From: an uncultured Pseudoxanthomonas sp.
Lineage (GTDB): Bacteria; Pseudomonadota; Gammaproteobacteria; Xanthomonadales; Xanthomonadaceae
Reading direction: 5' to 3'
NCBI GenBank assembly: GCA_937975725.1
Contig: CALJUL010000107.1
Location: forward strand, 1-64,000
Length of the DNA stretch: 64,000 nt
Both the position numbers and the translations under genes were made by a program. The notes beneath the pieces are model-generated. The model made no database searches and had not been told where the DNA came from. It was given only the letters and a program-made list of their open reading frames with translations. Shown in pieces: positions 7,779 to 16,234 of the stretch (position 1 is the stretch's first letter; each line of letters starts with the position of its first letter).

Positions 7779-8729
7779 CTACAGCGGCGGGCTGCGCCGG
7801 GGGGCCGCGAGCAAGGGGCAATCCGCCGGCAGGTGCATGCGCAGGCGCGCCGGCACGCATTGCACGCGGAAGCGGGCCGCCTGCACGGGCTCGCCGTCCA
7901 GGTTCAGGGTCAGCGGCGCATCGGCCTCCAGTTCCACCCAGGGCAGCCGCGCGCGCACCGCCACCCGGTCCAGTGCGGCGTGCCGGCCGTCCTTCGCCAG
8001 GGTGAGGAGGGTGGCGGCCACGTCGCCGGACAGTTCCGGCACCACGGTCAGGTCGAGCAGGCCGTCGTCGATCAGGGCATCCGGGCACAGCGCCTGCCCG
8101 CCGCCGGCCTGGCGCCCGTTACCCAGGCCCAGCGCGATCAGGTCGCCCTCCCAGGCGAAGTCCGGCCCGCGCAGGCGGGCGCGCAGCGGTTCGATGCGGC
8201 CCAGCCTGGCGATGCCGGTGACCAGGTAGGCTAGGCCGCCGAGCATCTTCTTCAATCCTTCGTCCGTCTCCACGGTGACCTCGGTGCCGAAGCCGCCGCT
8301 GGCCAGGTTGGCGCACCAATGCATGCCGTCGCCGGCGTCGATGCGCAGCAGGTCGATGGGCATCGCTGCCGCGGCGCGCACCCGTTCCAGCGCGGGCAGG
8401 GGTTCCAGCGGAATGCCGGCAGCGCTGGCGAAGTCGTTGGCGGTGCCCAACGGCACCAGGCCCAGCGAGGGCAATGCGTCGGCGGGCTCGTCGCGGTGCG
8501 CCAGCACGGTGGCGACTTCGCTGAAGGTGCCGTCGCCGCCGCCGGCGACGATCACGTCCACGCCGTCGCGGATGGCTTCGTCCACATGTCGTTCGGCGTC
8601 GCCGCCCTCCCAGGTGACCCGTACCTCCAGCGCCACGCCGGCCTCGCGGATCGCACCCACCGCGGCGCGCAGGTCGTCGTCGCCCGCGGACTTGCCGTTG
8701 AGGATCAGGCGCCAGCGCGGTGCGGCCAT
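7779..8729 (-). CDS. YegS/DAGK-family lipid kinase
   Basis: The 316-residue protein belongs to the diacylglycerol kinase catalytic family: LILNGKSAGDDD at the N-terminus, the nucleotide-binding VAGGGDGTFSEVA motif near residue 60, LGTANDFA (the PLGT-NDFA block) and a C-terminal beta-sandwich with GLLDLTVV. It resembles YegS, which phosphorylates phosphatidylglycerol or diacylglycerol at the membrane face. The ATG at 8729 has AGGAG at a proper distance; the frame is open 10 codons further. The gene stands alone between repeat-filled spacers, and its stop codon is provided by an extragenic repeat. Confidence 0.88.
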   Translation of the reverse strand: MAAPRWRLILNGKSAGDDDLRAAVGAIREAGVALEVRVTWEGGDAERHVDEAIRDGVDVIVAGGGDGTFSEVATVLAHRDEPADALPSLGLVPLGTANDFASAAGIPLEPLPALERVRAAAAMPIDLLRIDAGDGMHWCANLASGGFGTEVTVETDEGLKKMLGGLAYLVTGIARLGRIEPLRARLRGPDFAWEGDLIALGLGNGRQAGGGQALCPDALIDDGLLDLTVVPELSGDVAATLLTLAKDGRHAALDRVAVRARLPWVELEADAPLTLNLDGEPVQAARFRVQCVPARLRMHLPADCPLLAAPRRSPPL

Positions 8730-9571
8730 GGGATGCTCCTGGATGAATCGCCGGAGCATAGCGGCTCGCTTGTAGGGGCGACGTGAGTCGGGATTGCGCG
8801 TTCGGGGATGCTGCGCGGTACAGCACGAAGGGATGCTGCATGCGCAGGGCGCTATGCTCGCAGGCGGTCCTGGGCTATGAAGGCGGGAAGATGCGGGTCG
8901 AGGCGGAGGGATGCGCGGCGTGGCCTTGTGTGTGGTCCACTTTGTTGGTGCGGGTCTGTGGCAATTCGTGGCTGAGGGCTAGTGGTGCGGCGGTGAGGTG
9001 GTGCTGGCGGGTAGTGGCTGGACGCCGGAGGTACGGTCGCGACTTACGTCGCTCCCACAGTGGCGGTGGTGGGAGAGAGCGTCATCGGGCTGTCATCTGT
9101 GCTGCTTAGAGTGGGAGGCCATAGCAGGGACGACGGACGGAGGCGGGATCAGCCTCCAATCTTCCGGGCGGTGGCGTGGGCCATCGCCCTTTTCATGCCC
9201 GGTTGCCGGGCGCGATGCGTTTGTCTTGCCGGCAACCTTGTTCCGCGCCGGCAATTCCGGATGCGCGGATTGAAAACACGGATTCAATGGGTACGTGCGT
9301 ACTGCGTGCACGGCGGCGATGCGGTTTCACTCTGTACCGCGCAACCATGGGTCGTGCAGCAATGGGCGTCGTCCAACAGTCGAGTCACCACTCCTGCCGG
9401 ATCGGCGGTTCCAGGATGAACCGGGCGGTCAGTGCATCGGCGCCGCCCGGAACGCACCCGTCATCCCAATCATTGCCAGCGAACGCGCAGAACGCGCAAT
9501 CCGCCATCGAGCGCAGTCCGATCCGCAGGAAATCGAATCCCGGAAATCGAACCGCACGCCCAACCCACGGA
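8730..9571. other. Gene-free stretch with degenerate repeats
   Basis: About 840 bases without a supportable gene. A degenerate GTAGGGGCGACGTGAGTCG element is at 8772-8790 and an inverted GGTCGCGACTTACGTCGCTCCCACAG-type copy at 9033-9060. Short open frames on the plus strand here have biased, unfamiliar translations and no ribosome sites. The rest looks like eroded sequence. Confidence 0.5.
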
Positions 9572-10261
9572 TCAGCCGCAGGCGTCGGCCACGGCCTGGC
9601 GCATGCGGGCGATGACCTCGGCGTAGGCCGCCTGGCTGGCGCCGGGGGCGTTGAAGATGGCCGATCCAGCCACGAACGCATCCGCGCCGGCCGCGGCGAT
9701 GCGGCCGATGTTGTCCGCTTTCACGCCGCCGTCGATCTCCAGGCGGATGTCCTTGCCGGTGGCGTCGATCTTCTGCCGCACGGCGCGCAGCTTGTGCAGC
9801 GCGGAGGGGATGAAAGCCTGGCCGCCGAAGCCCGGGTTGACCGACATCAGCAGCACCAGGTCCAGTTCCTCCAGCACCCAGTCCAGCGCGTCCACCGGCG
9901 TGGCCGGGTTGAGCACCAGGCCGGCCTTGCAGCCGTGCGACTTGATCAACTGGATGGTGCGGTGGACGTGCTTCGAGGCTTCCGGGTGGAAGCTGATGAT
10001 GCTGGCGCCGGCCTCGGCGAAGTCCGGGACGATGCGGTCCACCGGCTCCACCATCAGATGCACGTCGATCGGCGCGGTGACGCCGTGCTTGCGCAGCGCG
10101 GCGCAGACCATCGGGCCGATGGTCAGGTTGGGCACGTAGTGGTTGTCCATCACGTCGAAGTGCACCCAGTCGGCGCCGGCCGCCAGCACGTTGTCCACTT
10201 CCTCGCCCAGGCGGGCGAAGTCGGCGGAGAGGATGGACGGGGCGATGATGCAGTTCGACAT
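9572..10261 (-). CDS. rpe: Ribulose-phosphate 3-epimerase
   Basis: The 229-residue TIM barrel interconverts ribulose 5-phosphate and xylulose 5-phosphate in the pentose phosphate pathway. IAPSILSADFARLGEEV, HFDVMDNHYVPNLTIGP (metal-binding His and Asp), DVHLMVEPVD, SVNPGFGGQAFIP and EIDGGVK, followed by AGSAIF, are all present. The start at 10261 gives the family N-terminus. It is a single gene on the minus strand with a degenerate repeat upstream. Confidence 0.96.
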   Translation of the reverse strand: MSNCIIAPSILSADFARLGEEVDNVLAAGADWVHFDVMDNHYVPNLTIGPMVCAALRKHGVTAPIDVHLMVEPVDRIVPDFAEAGASIISFHPEASKHVHRTIQLIKSHGCKAGLVLNPATPVDALDWVLEELDLVLLMSVNPGFGGQAFIPSALHKLRAVRQKIDATGKDIRLEIDGGVKADNIGRIAAAGADAFVAGSAIFNAPGASQAAYAEVIARMRQAVADACG

Positions 10262-10372
10262 GGCGGTTCCAGGGGTAGGAGAGACTTCAACCCCGACATG
10301 CTCTGCGGGAGTCGGGGCTGGCTTTCAACAGCCGAATGGCTGGTCAGCCCCTCCTGCAGAGCAAGCCGTGGG
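10262..10372. repeat. Degenerate copies of the CTTCAGCCCCGAC repeat
   Basis: Eroded matches to the GGAGGGGCTTCAGCCCC family occur at about 10270-10297 (GGTAGGAGAGACTTCAACCCCGAC) and in the opposite orientation at about 10308-10366. Mutations interrupt both stems, so these look like old copies. Confidence 0.5.
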
Positions 10373-10702
10373 CTAGCGGCGCTTGCGCAGGGCCTTGATG
10401 CGGTCGTAGGCGGCGTTGATCTCGCGGGCCTTGGCGTCGGCCTGGCGGCGCAGGTCTTCCGCCGCGCCGGCCATCTTGTCGGGGTGGTACTGCGAGATCA
10501 GCCGGCGGTAGGCTTGGTCGATCTCGGCGTCGCTGGCGTCGCTGGTGAGGTCGAACACCCGGTAGGGATTGTCCCGGCTCAGCTTGAACCAGTCCTCGTC
10601 GAAGGCATGGCCGATGATCAGGCCGACCAGGCCGCCCAGGGGGTGGCGCATCAGCAGCCAACCGGCCACGAATCCCAGCAGTTTCCCGTACCAGCGCTTC
10701 AT
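10373..10702 (-). CDS. Membrane-anchored J-domain protein (DjlA-like, without TerB domain)
   Basis: The protein has 109 residues. An N-terminal hydrophobic helix (about residues 5-28, with GKLLGFVAGWLL and GGLVGLIIGHAFD) is the kind of anchor seen at the start of DjlA. A C-terminal J-domain follows, with NPYRVFDLTSDASDAEI and the essential HPD in YHPDKM. The central TerB-like domain of full DjlA is missing. It should stimulate DnaK at the membrane. The ATG at 10702 is chosen; the frame continues 14 codons upstream with another ATG. It is divergent from purC. Confidence 0.82.
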   Translation of the reverse strand: MKRWYGKLLGFVAGWLLMRHPLGGLVGLIIGHAFDEDWFKLSRDNPYRVFDLTSDASDAEIDQAYRRLISQYHPDKMAGAAEDLRRQADAKAREINAAYDRIKALRKRR

Positions 10703-10900
10703 CCGGCCCGCCTTCTTCAGCAAGAGCGGCATTTTACGGCACATGCGGGCCCCAAGCGCCGTACACTACGCGGCCCGGTCCGGTACCCGGCCCCGCAGCC
10801 GCGGGTGGACGGCCGCCCCGGGGCACGGGCGCCCGGCCTGCCGCGCGTCCCCGCGACGCTGTACGCCTCGATGGTTTCCGGAACTCCCCAAGGAGTGTTT

Positions 10901-11827
10901 GTGCCCACGACGTTGCTGCAATCCGATCTGCCCGGCCTGACCCTGCGCCACCGCGGCAAGGTCCGCGACGTGTTCGACCTGCCCCGCGACCGCCTGCCCG
11001 CCGACGCGCCCACCGGCGACTGCCTGCTCATGGTCGCCACCGACCGCCTGAGCGCGTTCGACGTGGTGCTGCCCGACCCCATTCCCGGCAAGGGCGAGAT
11101 GCTCTGCCAGATATCCAACTTCTGGTTCGCCAAGACCGCGCACCTGATGCCCAACCACCTGACCGGCATCGACGTGGCCCGGGTGCTGCCCGCCGGCATG
11201 GACGCCGCGCTGTACGCCAAACGCGCGGTGGTGACCAAGAAGCTCAAGCCGGTGCCGGTGGAAGCCATCGCCCGCGGGTACCTGATCGGCAGCGGCTGGA
11301 AGGACTACCAGCGCACCGGCAAGGTCAGCGGCATCGTCCTGCCCGACGGCCTGCGCCAGGCCGAGAAGCTGGCCGAGCCCATCTTCACTCCCTCGACCAA
11401 GGCCGCCGTCGGCGACCACGACGAGAACATCGACTTCGACGCCATGGTGAAGACTGTCGGCGCCGAGCTGGCCGAGCGCGTGCGCGACGCCACCCTGCGC
11501 ATCTACCGCTTCGCCGCCGACTTCGCCGCCGAGCGCGGCATCCTGCTGGCCGACACCAAGTTCGAGTTCGGCACCGACGAGGACGGCCGGCTCTACATCA
11601 TGGACGAGATGCTGACCCCGGACTCCTCGCGCTACTGGCCCGCCGACCAGTACGAGGTCGGCACCAGCCCGCCGAGCTACGACAAGCAGTTCGTGCGCGA
11701 TTACCTGGAAACGCTGGACTGGAACAAGACCGCGCCCGGCCCGTCGCTGCCGGCCGAGGTCATCGAACGCACCCGCGCCAAGTACGCCGAAGCCCTGCAG
11801 AAACTCGCCGGCATCGTGGTGGATTGA
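10901..11827 (+). CDS. purC: Phosphoribosylaminoimidazole-succinocarboxamide synthase
   Basis: The 308-residue SAICAR synthase joins aspartate to CAIR in purine synthesis. Signatures are LRHRGKVRDVFDL near the N-terminus, DRLSAFDVVLPDPIPGKG, VVTKKLKPVPVEAIARGYLIGSG in short blocks, and KFEFGTDEDG followed by DEMLTPDSSRYWP. The GTG at 10901 has AAGGAG five bases upstream and gives the family N-terminus; a very long upstream frame is only a shadow of the minus-strand rpe region. The length is that of the longer, yeast-like PurC form found in Xanthomonadaceae. Confidence 0.96.
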   Translation: MPTTLLQSDLPGLTLRHRGKVRDVFDLPRDRLPADAPTGDCLLMVATDRLSAFDVVLPDPIPGKGEMLCQISNFWFAKTAHLMPNHLTGIDVARVLPAGMDAALYAKRAVVTKKLKPVPVEAIARGYLIGSGWKDYQRTGKVSGIVLPDGLRQAEKLAEPIFTPSTKAAVGDHDENIDFDAMVKTVGAELAERVRDATLRIYRFAADFAAERGILLADTKFEFGTDEDGRLYIMDEMLTPDSSRYWPADQYEVGTSPPSYDKQFVRDYLETLDWNKTAPGPSLPAEVIERTRAKYAEALQKLAGIVVD

Positions 11828-11832
11828 CGCCC

Positions 11833-12001
11833 TGCAGGAGGGGCTTCAGCCCCGACCGGGAAGCTTGAGAGCTTGAAGCCACGGATGACACGGATGAACA
11901 CGGATAAAGCCAAAACGCTTTATCCGTGTTCATCCGCGTCGATCCGCGTTTCCCGCTTTTCGTTTTGGCCCTTCGGTCGGGGCTGAAGCCCCTCCTACAG
12001 G
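11833..12001. repeat. Compound repeat: two inverted CTTCAGCCCC elements flanking an ACGGAT-type inverted repeat
   Basis: GGAGGGGCTTCAGCCCC is at 11833-11860 and its inverted partner at 11976-12001. Between them, 11876-11951 carries a second family: CACGGAT units, a GGATAAAG core, and the inverted CTTTATCCGTG and CATCCGCGTCGATCCGCG copies. The two families nested like this could fold into one long stem. Confidence 0.75.
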
Positions 12002-12073
12002 GATGCGCCGGCAGGGCCGGGCGGGCTGGGGTATGCTCCATACCCTGCCGCATTGCCCTTTCGGGAGGGATGA

Positions 12074-12553
12074 ATGAACGCAACCGCGCCGCGTCCGGTC
12101 GACCGATGGTTCGCCAGCTATTCCGGCGACCACCGCAACGAGACCAACCAGCTCATCCACGTCTTCGCCGTGCCCACCATCCTGTGGACGGTGGTGGCGC
12201 TGCTGTGGTGCATCCCTGTGTTCGGCACCTGGATCCGGTCCGGCGCCTGGGCCGCGCTGGCGATGTTCGGGGCGTGGATGTACTACTACAAGCTGTCGCG
12301 CCCGCTGGGCTTCGGCATGCTCGCCATCTTCATCGCCATGGCCTGGCTGACCCGCTGGCTGGAAGCGCTGCTGGGCGTGCAGAACCTGTTCTGGCTGGCC
12401 GTGGCCGTGTTCGTGCTGGCGTGGATCGCGCAGTTCATCGGCCACAAGATCGAGGGCCGCAAGCCCAGCTTCCTGACCGACCTCACCTACCTGCTGATCG
12501 GCCCGGCCTGGGTGCTGGCGAAGTTCTACCGCCGGATGGGCTGGCGCTATTGA
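12074..12553 (+). CDS. Mpo1-like (DUF962) membrane protein
   Basis: This is a 159-residue protein with four hydrophobic segments (about 28-48, 55-70, 76-94, 105-122). Conserved polar motifs of the Mpo1/YGL010w family are present: HRNETNQLIH near residue 20 and GHKIEGRKPS near residue 125, whose histidines bind iron in the yeast 2-hydroxy fatty acid dioxygenase. A role in membrane lipid or fatty-acid modification is inferred from the family only. The start ATG at 12074 has GGGAGG upstream. It is a single gene after a compound repeat. Confidence 0.85.
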   Translation: MNATAPRPVDRWFASYSGDHRNETNQLIHVFAVPTILWTVVALLWCIPVFGTWIRSGAWAALAMFGAWMYYYKLSRPLGFGMLAIFIAMAWLTRWLEALLGVQNLFWLAVAVFVLAWIAQFIGHKIEGRKPSFLTDLTYLLIGPAWVLAKFYRRMGWRY

Positions 12554-12657
12554 GCCTGCGGCGCGGCTCCACGCTCGTCCGGACGCGGCCTGCATAGCCC
12601 GTCCCCGGGCATGGCGCCCTCCGCGCAGGAAGCCATCGTGGGCGTAGCCGCCCGCCC

Positions 12658-13515
12658 CTACACGCCCAGCGCGCGCGCATCCGGCAGGAAGGCGCGCGGC
12701 GCATAGCCGAAATCGCGCGCCGCCGGCCCGGCATCGAACACCAGGTCCTCGCGCATCCGCGCCACCGCGGCATCGGTCAGTCCGCGCATCCGGCCCGCCA
12801 GCCGCGCCGCGCGCAACGCCGCGCCGAACAGCGGCGCCGGCACTTCCAGCAGGCGCGCCGGCGACCGCAGCGCGGCCAGGGTGCGCGCCACCATCTCGCG
12901 GTACGGCAGCGTCTCGCCGCCGGGCAGCGCGTATGCGCGCCCGTGCGTGGCCGGCGCGTCGAGCGCCGCCAGCACGGCCGCGGCGAGATCGTCCACGTGC
13001 ACCGGCTGGCGCAGGCCGGTGGCCCCGCGCGGCAGCACGAAGAAGCCGCTGCGCCGCGCCATCGCCGCGATCCTCGCCAGGGTCTGGTCGCGGCCGGCGC
13101 CATACACCAGCGTCGGCCGCAGCAGCGTGGCCGCCGCGCCGCGCGCACCTGCGGTGTCGAACACGCCGCGCTCGCCCGCCTGCAACCGGGCCGCGAGATC
13201 GCGTTCGTAGGCATCGCCCGACGCCTGCTTGGTCTCCAGGCTGGTGGAGCCGAACGCCAGCACCCGCGGCGCGGCCACGTCGCCGCGTACGTACCACTGC
13301 GCGAAGCCGTCCAGCGGCCCGGCGCTGACGATGGCATCGACCTGCGCCGGCACGCCGGCGATGCCCTGGAAGTCGCCCACCCGCCACTGCACTTCATCCG
13401 TAGAGGGCCGCGGCGTGCGCGACACCGCGCAGACGCGCCAGCCGGCGGCCGGCAAGCGGGCCAGCAGGGCTTCGCCGATCTGGCCGCTGCCGCCGAACAC
13501 CAGTGCCGTGCGCAC
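12658..13515 (-). CDS. NAD(P)-dependent epimerase/dehydratase-like protein (atypical SDR)
   Basis: About 285 residues. The N-terminal LVFGGSGQIGEALLARL is a Rossmann dinucleotide-binding motif; VLAFGSTSLETKQ and a LRPTLVYGAGRDQ segment resemble atypical SDR proteins of the NDUFA9/YwnB type. The canonical YxxxK pair is not obvious, so catalysis is uncertain. The GTG at 13515 follows the mrpG stop (13523-13525) by 7 bases; an ATG at 13545 would overlap mrpG. It sits at the 3' end of the Mrp operon and is probably co-transcribed by proximity. Confidence 0.8.
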   Translation of the reverse strand: MRTALVFGGSGQIGEALLARLPAAGWRVCAVSRTPRPSTDEVQWRVGDFQGIAGVPAQVDAIVSAGPLDGFAQWYVRGDVAAPRVLAFGSTSLETKQASGDAYERDLAARLQAGERGVFDTAGARGAAATLLRPTLVYGAGRDQTLARIAAMARRSGFFVLPRGATGLRQPVHVDDLAAAVLAALDAPATHGRAYALPGGETLPYREMVARTLAALRSPARLLEVPAPLFGAALRAARLAGRMRGLTDAAVARMREDLVFDAGPAARDFGYAPRAFLPDARALGV

Positions 13516-13522
13516 GCCGCGG

Positions 13523-13888
13523 CTACTCGCGCGGGGCGCCGGCATCGGTCGCGCCGGGGTCGGCCTCGTCGCTGCCCGGCAGCGGCGGGCGCTCGGCCAT
13601 CTTCAGCGACAGCGCCGCCTTCGCCATCAGGTGCGCGCTGACCGGCGCGGTGATGAACAGGAAGGCGGTGATCAGCAGTTCGCGCGGCTGCGGGTCCGAG
13701 CCGGTCAGCGCGTGGTAGCCCACCGACGCCAGCAGCACGCAGCCCACGCCCAGCGTGCTGGCCTTGGTCGGCGCGTGCAGGCGCTTGAAGAACTCCGACA
13801 GCTTCACCAGGCCGAACGAACCCACCAGGATGAAGAAGCTCCCGGCCGCCAGCAGCAGCACCAGCGCGATGGCGAAGGCCCAGCTCAT
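13523..13888 (-). CDS. mrpG: Mrp-type Na+/H+ antiporter subunit G
   Basis: The 121-residue subunit has three hydrophobic helices (about 5-25, 40-62, 66-86), with the MnhG/PhaG signature GSFGLVKLSEFFKRLHAPTK near residue 25 and GVGCVLLASVGY after it. The C-terminus is a polar, Pro/Asp-rich tail. The ATG overlaps the mrpF stop (ATGA). It is the last Mrp subunit of the operon. Confidence 0.92.
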   Translation of the reverse strand: MSWAFAIALVLLLAAGSFFILVGSFGLVKLSEFFKRLHAPTKASTLGVGCVLLASVGYHALTGSDPQPRELLITAFLFITAPVSAHLMAKAALSLKMAERPPLPGSDEADPGATDAGAPRE

Positions 13889-14169
13889 TCGACGATGTCC
13901 CGGCGCAGCACGTACTTGCTCAGCACCACCGTGCCGACGAAGCCCAGCATGGCGATCACCAGCGCGGCCTCGAAGTAGACCGCGGTCCTCAGGTGCATGC
14001 CGAACAGCATGAGCTGGGCGATGGCGGCCACGAACAGCGTGTCCAGCGCCAGGATGCGGTCCGGCACGCTCGGCCCGCGCAGCAGGCGGTACAGTGCCAG
14101 CAGCATCGCTGCGCCGACCACGTGCATCGCGCCGACGATGGCGTAGGCGACCAGGGCCTGCGGGGTCAC
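13885..14169 (-). CDS. mrpF: Mrp-type Na+/H+ antiporter subunit F
   Basis: A 94-residue protein with three membrane helices. LYRLLRGPSVPDRILALDTL is the conserved MnhF/PhaF loop, followed by FEAALVIAMLGFVGTVVLSKY. Both ends overlap neighbours by 4 bases (with mrpE and mrpG), which is the compact layout usual for mrp operons. Confidence 0.92.
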   Translation of the reverse strand: MTPQALVAYAIVGAMHVVGAAMLLALYRLLRGPSVPDRILALDTLFVAAIAQLMLFGMHLRTAVYFEAALVIAMLGFVGTVVLSKYVLRRDIVE

Positions 14170-14672
14170 GGGAATATCTCCATCAGCGGCGCCTCGTAGC
14201 GGGTCTTGATGTGCCGGATCACCTCGTCCGCGTCCTCCAGGTGCAGCACGTGCACCAGCAGGTGGCGACGATCGTCGGACAGCGCCGACGACACCGTGCC
14301 CGGGGTCAGCGTGATGATGCTGGTGAGCGCGGCGATACCGTGGATGTTGCGGATGTCCAGCGGCATCCAGACGAAGCCCGGAGTGATCCGGCGCTCCGGC
14401 CCCAGCACCTGCAAGGCCACGGTGACGTTGGAGCGCACGATGTCCAGCGCCAGCACGCCGAGCATGCGCGGCACGCCGCGCAGGCGGCCGATGCGGGCGA
14501 ATTCGCGGTCCAGCCGCGCCGCGAACGGCGGCACCGCCAGCGCCAGCAGCAGCGCCATCGCCACCTGCCCGGTACTGATCTCGTCGTTCATCAGCAGCCA
14601 GAAGCAGAACACCGCCACGCTCAGCGGCGGCGACGGCAACCAGCGCTTGCGCCAGCCCGCGGCCATGCTCAC
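14166..14672 (-). CDS. mrpE: Mrp-type Na+/H+ antiporter subunit E
   Basis: A 168-residue MnhE/PhaE protein with N-terminal hydrophobic helices (about 16-28 and 36-46) and a cytoplasmic C-terminus. ITLTPGTVS followed by DDRRHLLVHVLHLED is the family hallmark. The start may be GTG 14672, which overlaps the mrpD stop as GTGA, or the ATG two codons later; the overlap is preferred. The stop overlaps mrpF. Confidence 0.92.
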   Translation of the reverse strand: MSMAAGWRKRWLPSPPLSVAVFCFWLLMNDEISTGQVAMALLLALAVPPFAARLDREFARIGRLRGVPRMLGVLALDIVRSNVTVALQVLGPERRITPGFVWMPLDIRNIHGIAALTSIITLTPGTVSSALSDDRRHLLVHVLHLEDADEVIRHIKTRYEAPLMEIFP

Positions 14673-16234
14673 GGCTCCCTCTTCGACGGTGCGGCCGCGC
14701 GCACCTGCTGCACGTAGTCGCCCGGCGCCAGCAACTGCGCCGCGGTGGCGCGGGTGTAGTCCAGCAGCGGCGCCGCGGCCAGCACCATCGCCACGCCGTA
14801 GGCCAGCAGCAGCACCGTGGCGGCGGTTTCCAGCGGCCGCGACGGCGCCGCCGGCAATGCGGCGGCCGGCGTGTAGGCGGCCAGCTTCTCCGGCGACGCG
14901 TCCGGCCAGGGCTCCACCCGCCAGAACAGGCGCGTGCCCGCGCGCGCCAGTCCGACCAGCATCAGGAAGCTGCTGCCCAGCACCAGCAGCCAGATCCAGA
15001 ACGTGGCCCCACCCGCCGGCACCGCCTGCAGCAGCACCAGCTTGCCGACGAAGCCCGACAGCGGCGGCAGGCCGGCCAGCGCCACCGCCGCCAGCAGGAA
15101 CAGCAGCCCGGGCACGGTGCGGTCGGGCAGCGCCGCCACCAGGTCCTTGCGGTCGCCGGCGCGGCCGCGGCGGCGGCGGATCAGGTCGGCCAGCAGGAAC
15201 AGCGCGGCGCCAGCGAAGGTGCTGTGCGCCAGGTAGTACAACCCCGCCCCGACCGTACCGGGGCGCGCCAGCGCGAACGCGACGAACAGCGTGGCCGCCG
15301 AGCCCAGCACCAGGTACGCCGCCAGCGCGCGCAGCCGCTGCGCCGCCAGCACGCCCAGCGAGGCCAGCACCAGTGTGGCCGCGCCCAGCGCCAGCAGCGC
15401 CGGCCAGGCGAATCCGTCCAGCGGCCCGACCGCGCCGAAGCTCAGCGTGCCCACGCGCAGCACGGCGTACAGGCCCACCTTGGTCATCACCGCGAACAAC
15501 GCCGCCACCGCGGCCGGCGCGTGGGTATAGGTCTGCGGCAGCCACAGGTACATCGGCAGCAACGCCGCCTTGGCGCAGAACACCACCAGCAGCAGCCCCG
15601 CCGCCGCCCGCACCAGCGGCAGGTCCTGCACCGGCACCTGCGCCACCCGCACCGCCAGTTCGGCCATGTTCAACGACCCCAGCAGGCCGTACAGCAGGCC
15701 CAGCGCGATCAGGAACAGCGTGGAGGCGGCGATGTTGACGGTGACGTAGTGCAGCCCCGCGCGCATGCGCTCGCCGCGGCCGCCGCTGAGCAGCAGGCCG
15801 TAGGACGAGATCAGCAGCACTTCGAAGAAGACGAACAGGTTGAACACGTCGCCGGTGAGGAAGGCGCCGTTCAGGCCCATCAACTGGAACTGGAAGAAGG
15901 CATGGAAGTGCGGCGCACGACGGTCCCAACCGGCGCAGGCGTGCAGCAGGCAGGCCACCGCCAGCAACTGCCCGACCAGCAGCATCAGCCCCGACAGCCG
16001 GTCCGCCATCAGCACGATGCCCAACCGCGAAGGCCAGTCGCCCAGCAGATAGACCAGGACCTGGCCGTCGGCGGCGCGCGCCGCGAGCAGCCCGCTGGCC
16101 GCCAGCATGACGGCCAGCGACGCCCAGGCCACGATCCGCTGCGGCACCATGCCGAAGCGCCGGTGCTCGAAGAACAGCGCCAACGCCGCCGCGAACAGCG
16201 GCACCAGGATCGGCAGGAGCGGCAGGTGGCTCAT
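14669..16234 (-). CDS. mrpD: Mrp-type Na+/H+ antiporter subunit D
   Basis: The 521-residue polytopic subunit is homologous to complex I antiporter-like subunits. The proton-conducting domain is recognisable by GLNGAFLTGDVFNLFVFFE (with the conserved Glu), CAKAALLPMYLWLPQTYTHAPAAVAALF in short blocks (conserved Lys and His), and AHSTFAGAALFLLADLI. It is distinguished from MrpA by its size and its position after mrpC. It overlaps mrpC and mrpE by 4 bases each. Confidence 0.94.
   Translation of the reverse strand: MSHLPLLPILVPLFAAALALFFEHRRFGMVPQRIVAWASLAVMLAASGLLAARAADGQVLVYLLGDWPSRLGIVLMADRLSGLMLLVGQLLAVACLLHACAGWDRRAPHFHAFFQFQLMGLNGAFLTGDVFNLFVFFEVLLISSYGLLLSGGRGERMRAGLHYVTVNIAASTLFLIALGLLYGLLGSLNMAELAVRVAQVPVQDLPLVRAAAGLLLVVFCAKAALLPMYLWLPQTYTHAPAAVAALFAVMTKVGLYAVLRVGTLSFGAVGPLDGFAWPALLALGAATLVLASLGVLAAQRLRALAAYLVLGSAATLFVAFALARPGTVGAGLYYLAHSTFAGAALFLLADLIRRRRGRAGDRKDLVAALPDRTVPGLLFLLAAVALAGLPPLSGFVGKLVLLQAVPAGGATFWIWLLVLGSSFLMLVGLARAGTRLFWRVEPWPDASPEKLAAYTPAAALPAAPSRPLETAATVLLLAYGVAMVLAAAPLLDYTRATAAQLLAPGDYVQQVRAAAPSKREP

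Noticed and set aside
8783..9109. Small plus-strand open frames after the lipid kinase
   Set aside because: They pass through degenerate repeats, lack ribosome sites and show no recognisable protein features.
9176..10900. Long plus-strand open frame merging into purC
   Set aside because: The part before 10901 is antisense to rpe and the J-domain gene and has no ribosome site; only the purC portion from the GTG at 10901 is family-like.
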